A stretch of 10,312 bases of DNA. It comes from Pseudoramibacter fermentans. Lineage in GTDB: Bacteria > Bacillota > Clostridia > Eubacteriales > Eubacteriaceae. The position numbers and the translations under genes were made by a program. The stretch spans positions 1 through 10,312 of the forward strand of contig VOGB01000002.1 in NCBI GenBank assembly GCA_009493725.1, given 5' to 3'. Positions 10,189 to 10,312 of the stretch are shown one piece after another (the stretch's first letter is position 1; every line of letters begins with the position of its first letter). Below the pieces are notes generated by a model. That model had not been told where the DNA came from, did no database searches, and saw only the letters and a program-made list of their open reading frames with translations.

Positions 10189-10312
10189 TGGTAGATTGTA
10201 AAATTAATCCGAACGCTGTTCGGACAAAAAAGATCAGCTTCCTTTAAAATGGTGTTTACCACAAACCCATCTTTTAGGAGCTGATCTTTTGTCTAGTATA
10301 ACCTATTCCGAA
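10189..10312. repeat. Right arm of the terminal inverted repeat / junction palindrome
   Basis: This is the reverse complement of 3-126 with one difference, at 10259. That base falls in the predicted loop of the internal hairpin (GTGAT on the left arm, GTGGT here), so stem pairing is kept in both copies. The inner edge is at GGTAGATTG; the outer edge, joined to base 1, completes CCGAACGTTCGG. Confidence 0.95.
10225..10290 (-). terminator. Mirrored long hairpin with T-run
   Basis: This is the inverted copy of the hairpin at 25-90. Read on the - strand it ends in TTTTTT (A-run 10226-10231); on the + strand the T-run is only four long (10287-10290). It could end the transcript of the HTH-like gene weakly and stop incoming minus-strand transcription strongly. 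Confidence 0.5.

Overview
The window looks like a complete small mobilisable plasmid of a low-GC Gram-positive bacterium, most likely a member of the Lactobacillaceae. The grounds are AT-rich DNA with strong GGAGG-type ribosome binding sites, a RepA_N-type initiator with iterons inside its gene, a MobA/MobL (MOBQ) relaxase, and an IS1182-type transposase remnant of the kind common in lactobacilli. The two ends are inverted copies of one another, 125 nt per arm with one mismatch. If the molecule is circular, they meet as a nearly perfect 250-bp palindrome centred on CCGAACGTTCGG.

Layout. 1-126: left palindrome arm, containing a long hairpin. 168-1111: two cargo genes on the + strand, a small secreted protein and an unrecognised cytoplasmic protein. 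1230-2062: terminator-like hairpins and a decayed IS1182-family transposase. 2130-3555: a partition cassette on the - strand (ParA plus a small ParB-like partner), bracketed on both sides by clusters of the palindromic motif TTCTATAGAA. 3555-4432: a gene-free control region with several hairpins, a predicted antisense RNA and a stem that hides the rep ribosome binding site. 4433-5521: RepA_N initiator with three in-frame origin iterons. 5688-6949: a stability operon on the + strand (RelB/DinJ-type antitoxin, a 63-aa protein, a zeta-toxin-like kinase) ending in a terminator shared with the convergent mobilisation operon. 6927-7503: two small coiled-coil mobilisation accessory genes on the - strand. 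7583-7622: predicted oriT. 7707-9767: relaxase. 9851-10162: small HTH-like protein. 10189-10312: right palindrome arm.

How it fits together. RepA should start replication at its internal iterons, with copy number set by the antisense RNA and leader structures upstream. ParA and its partner would segregate copies using the TTCTATAGAA clusters. The antitoxin/zeta operon would kill or arrest plasmid-free cells. The relaxase and its accessory proteins would nick oriT so that a conjugative helper element can transfer the plasmid; no mating-pore genes are present. The least explained parts are the terminal palindrome, the three-gene toxin operon with a RelB-like antitoxin but no RelE/YafQ toxin, and the two cargo proteins.
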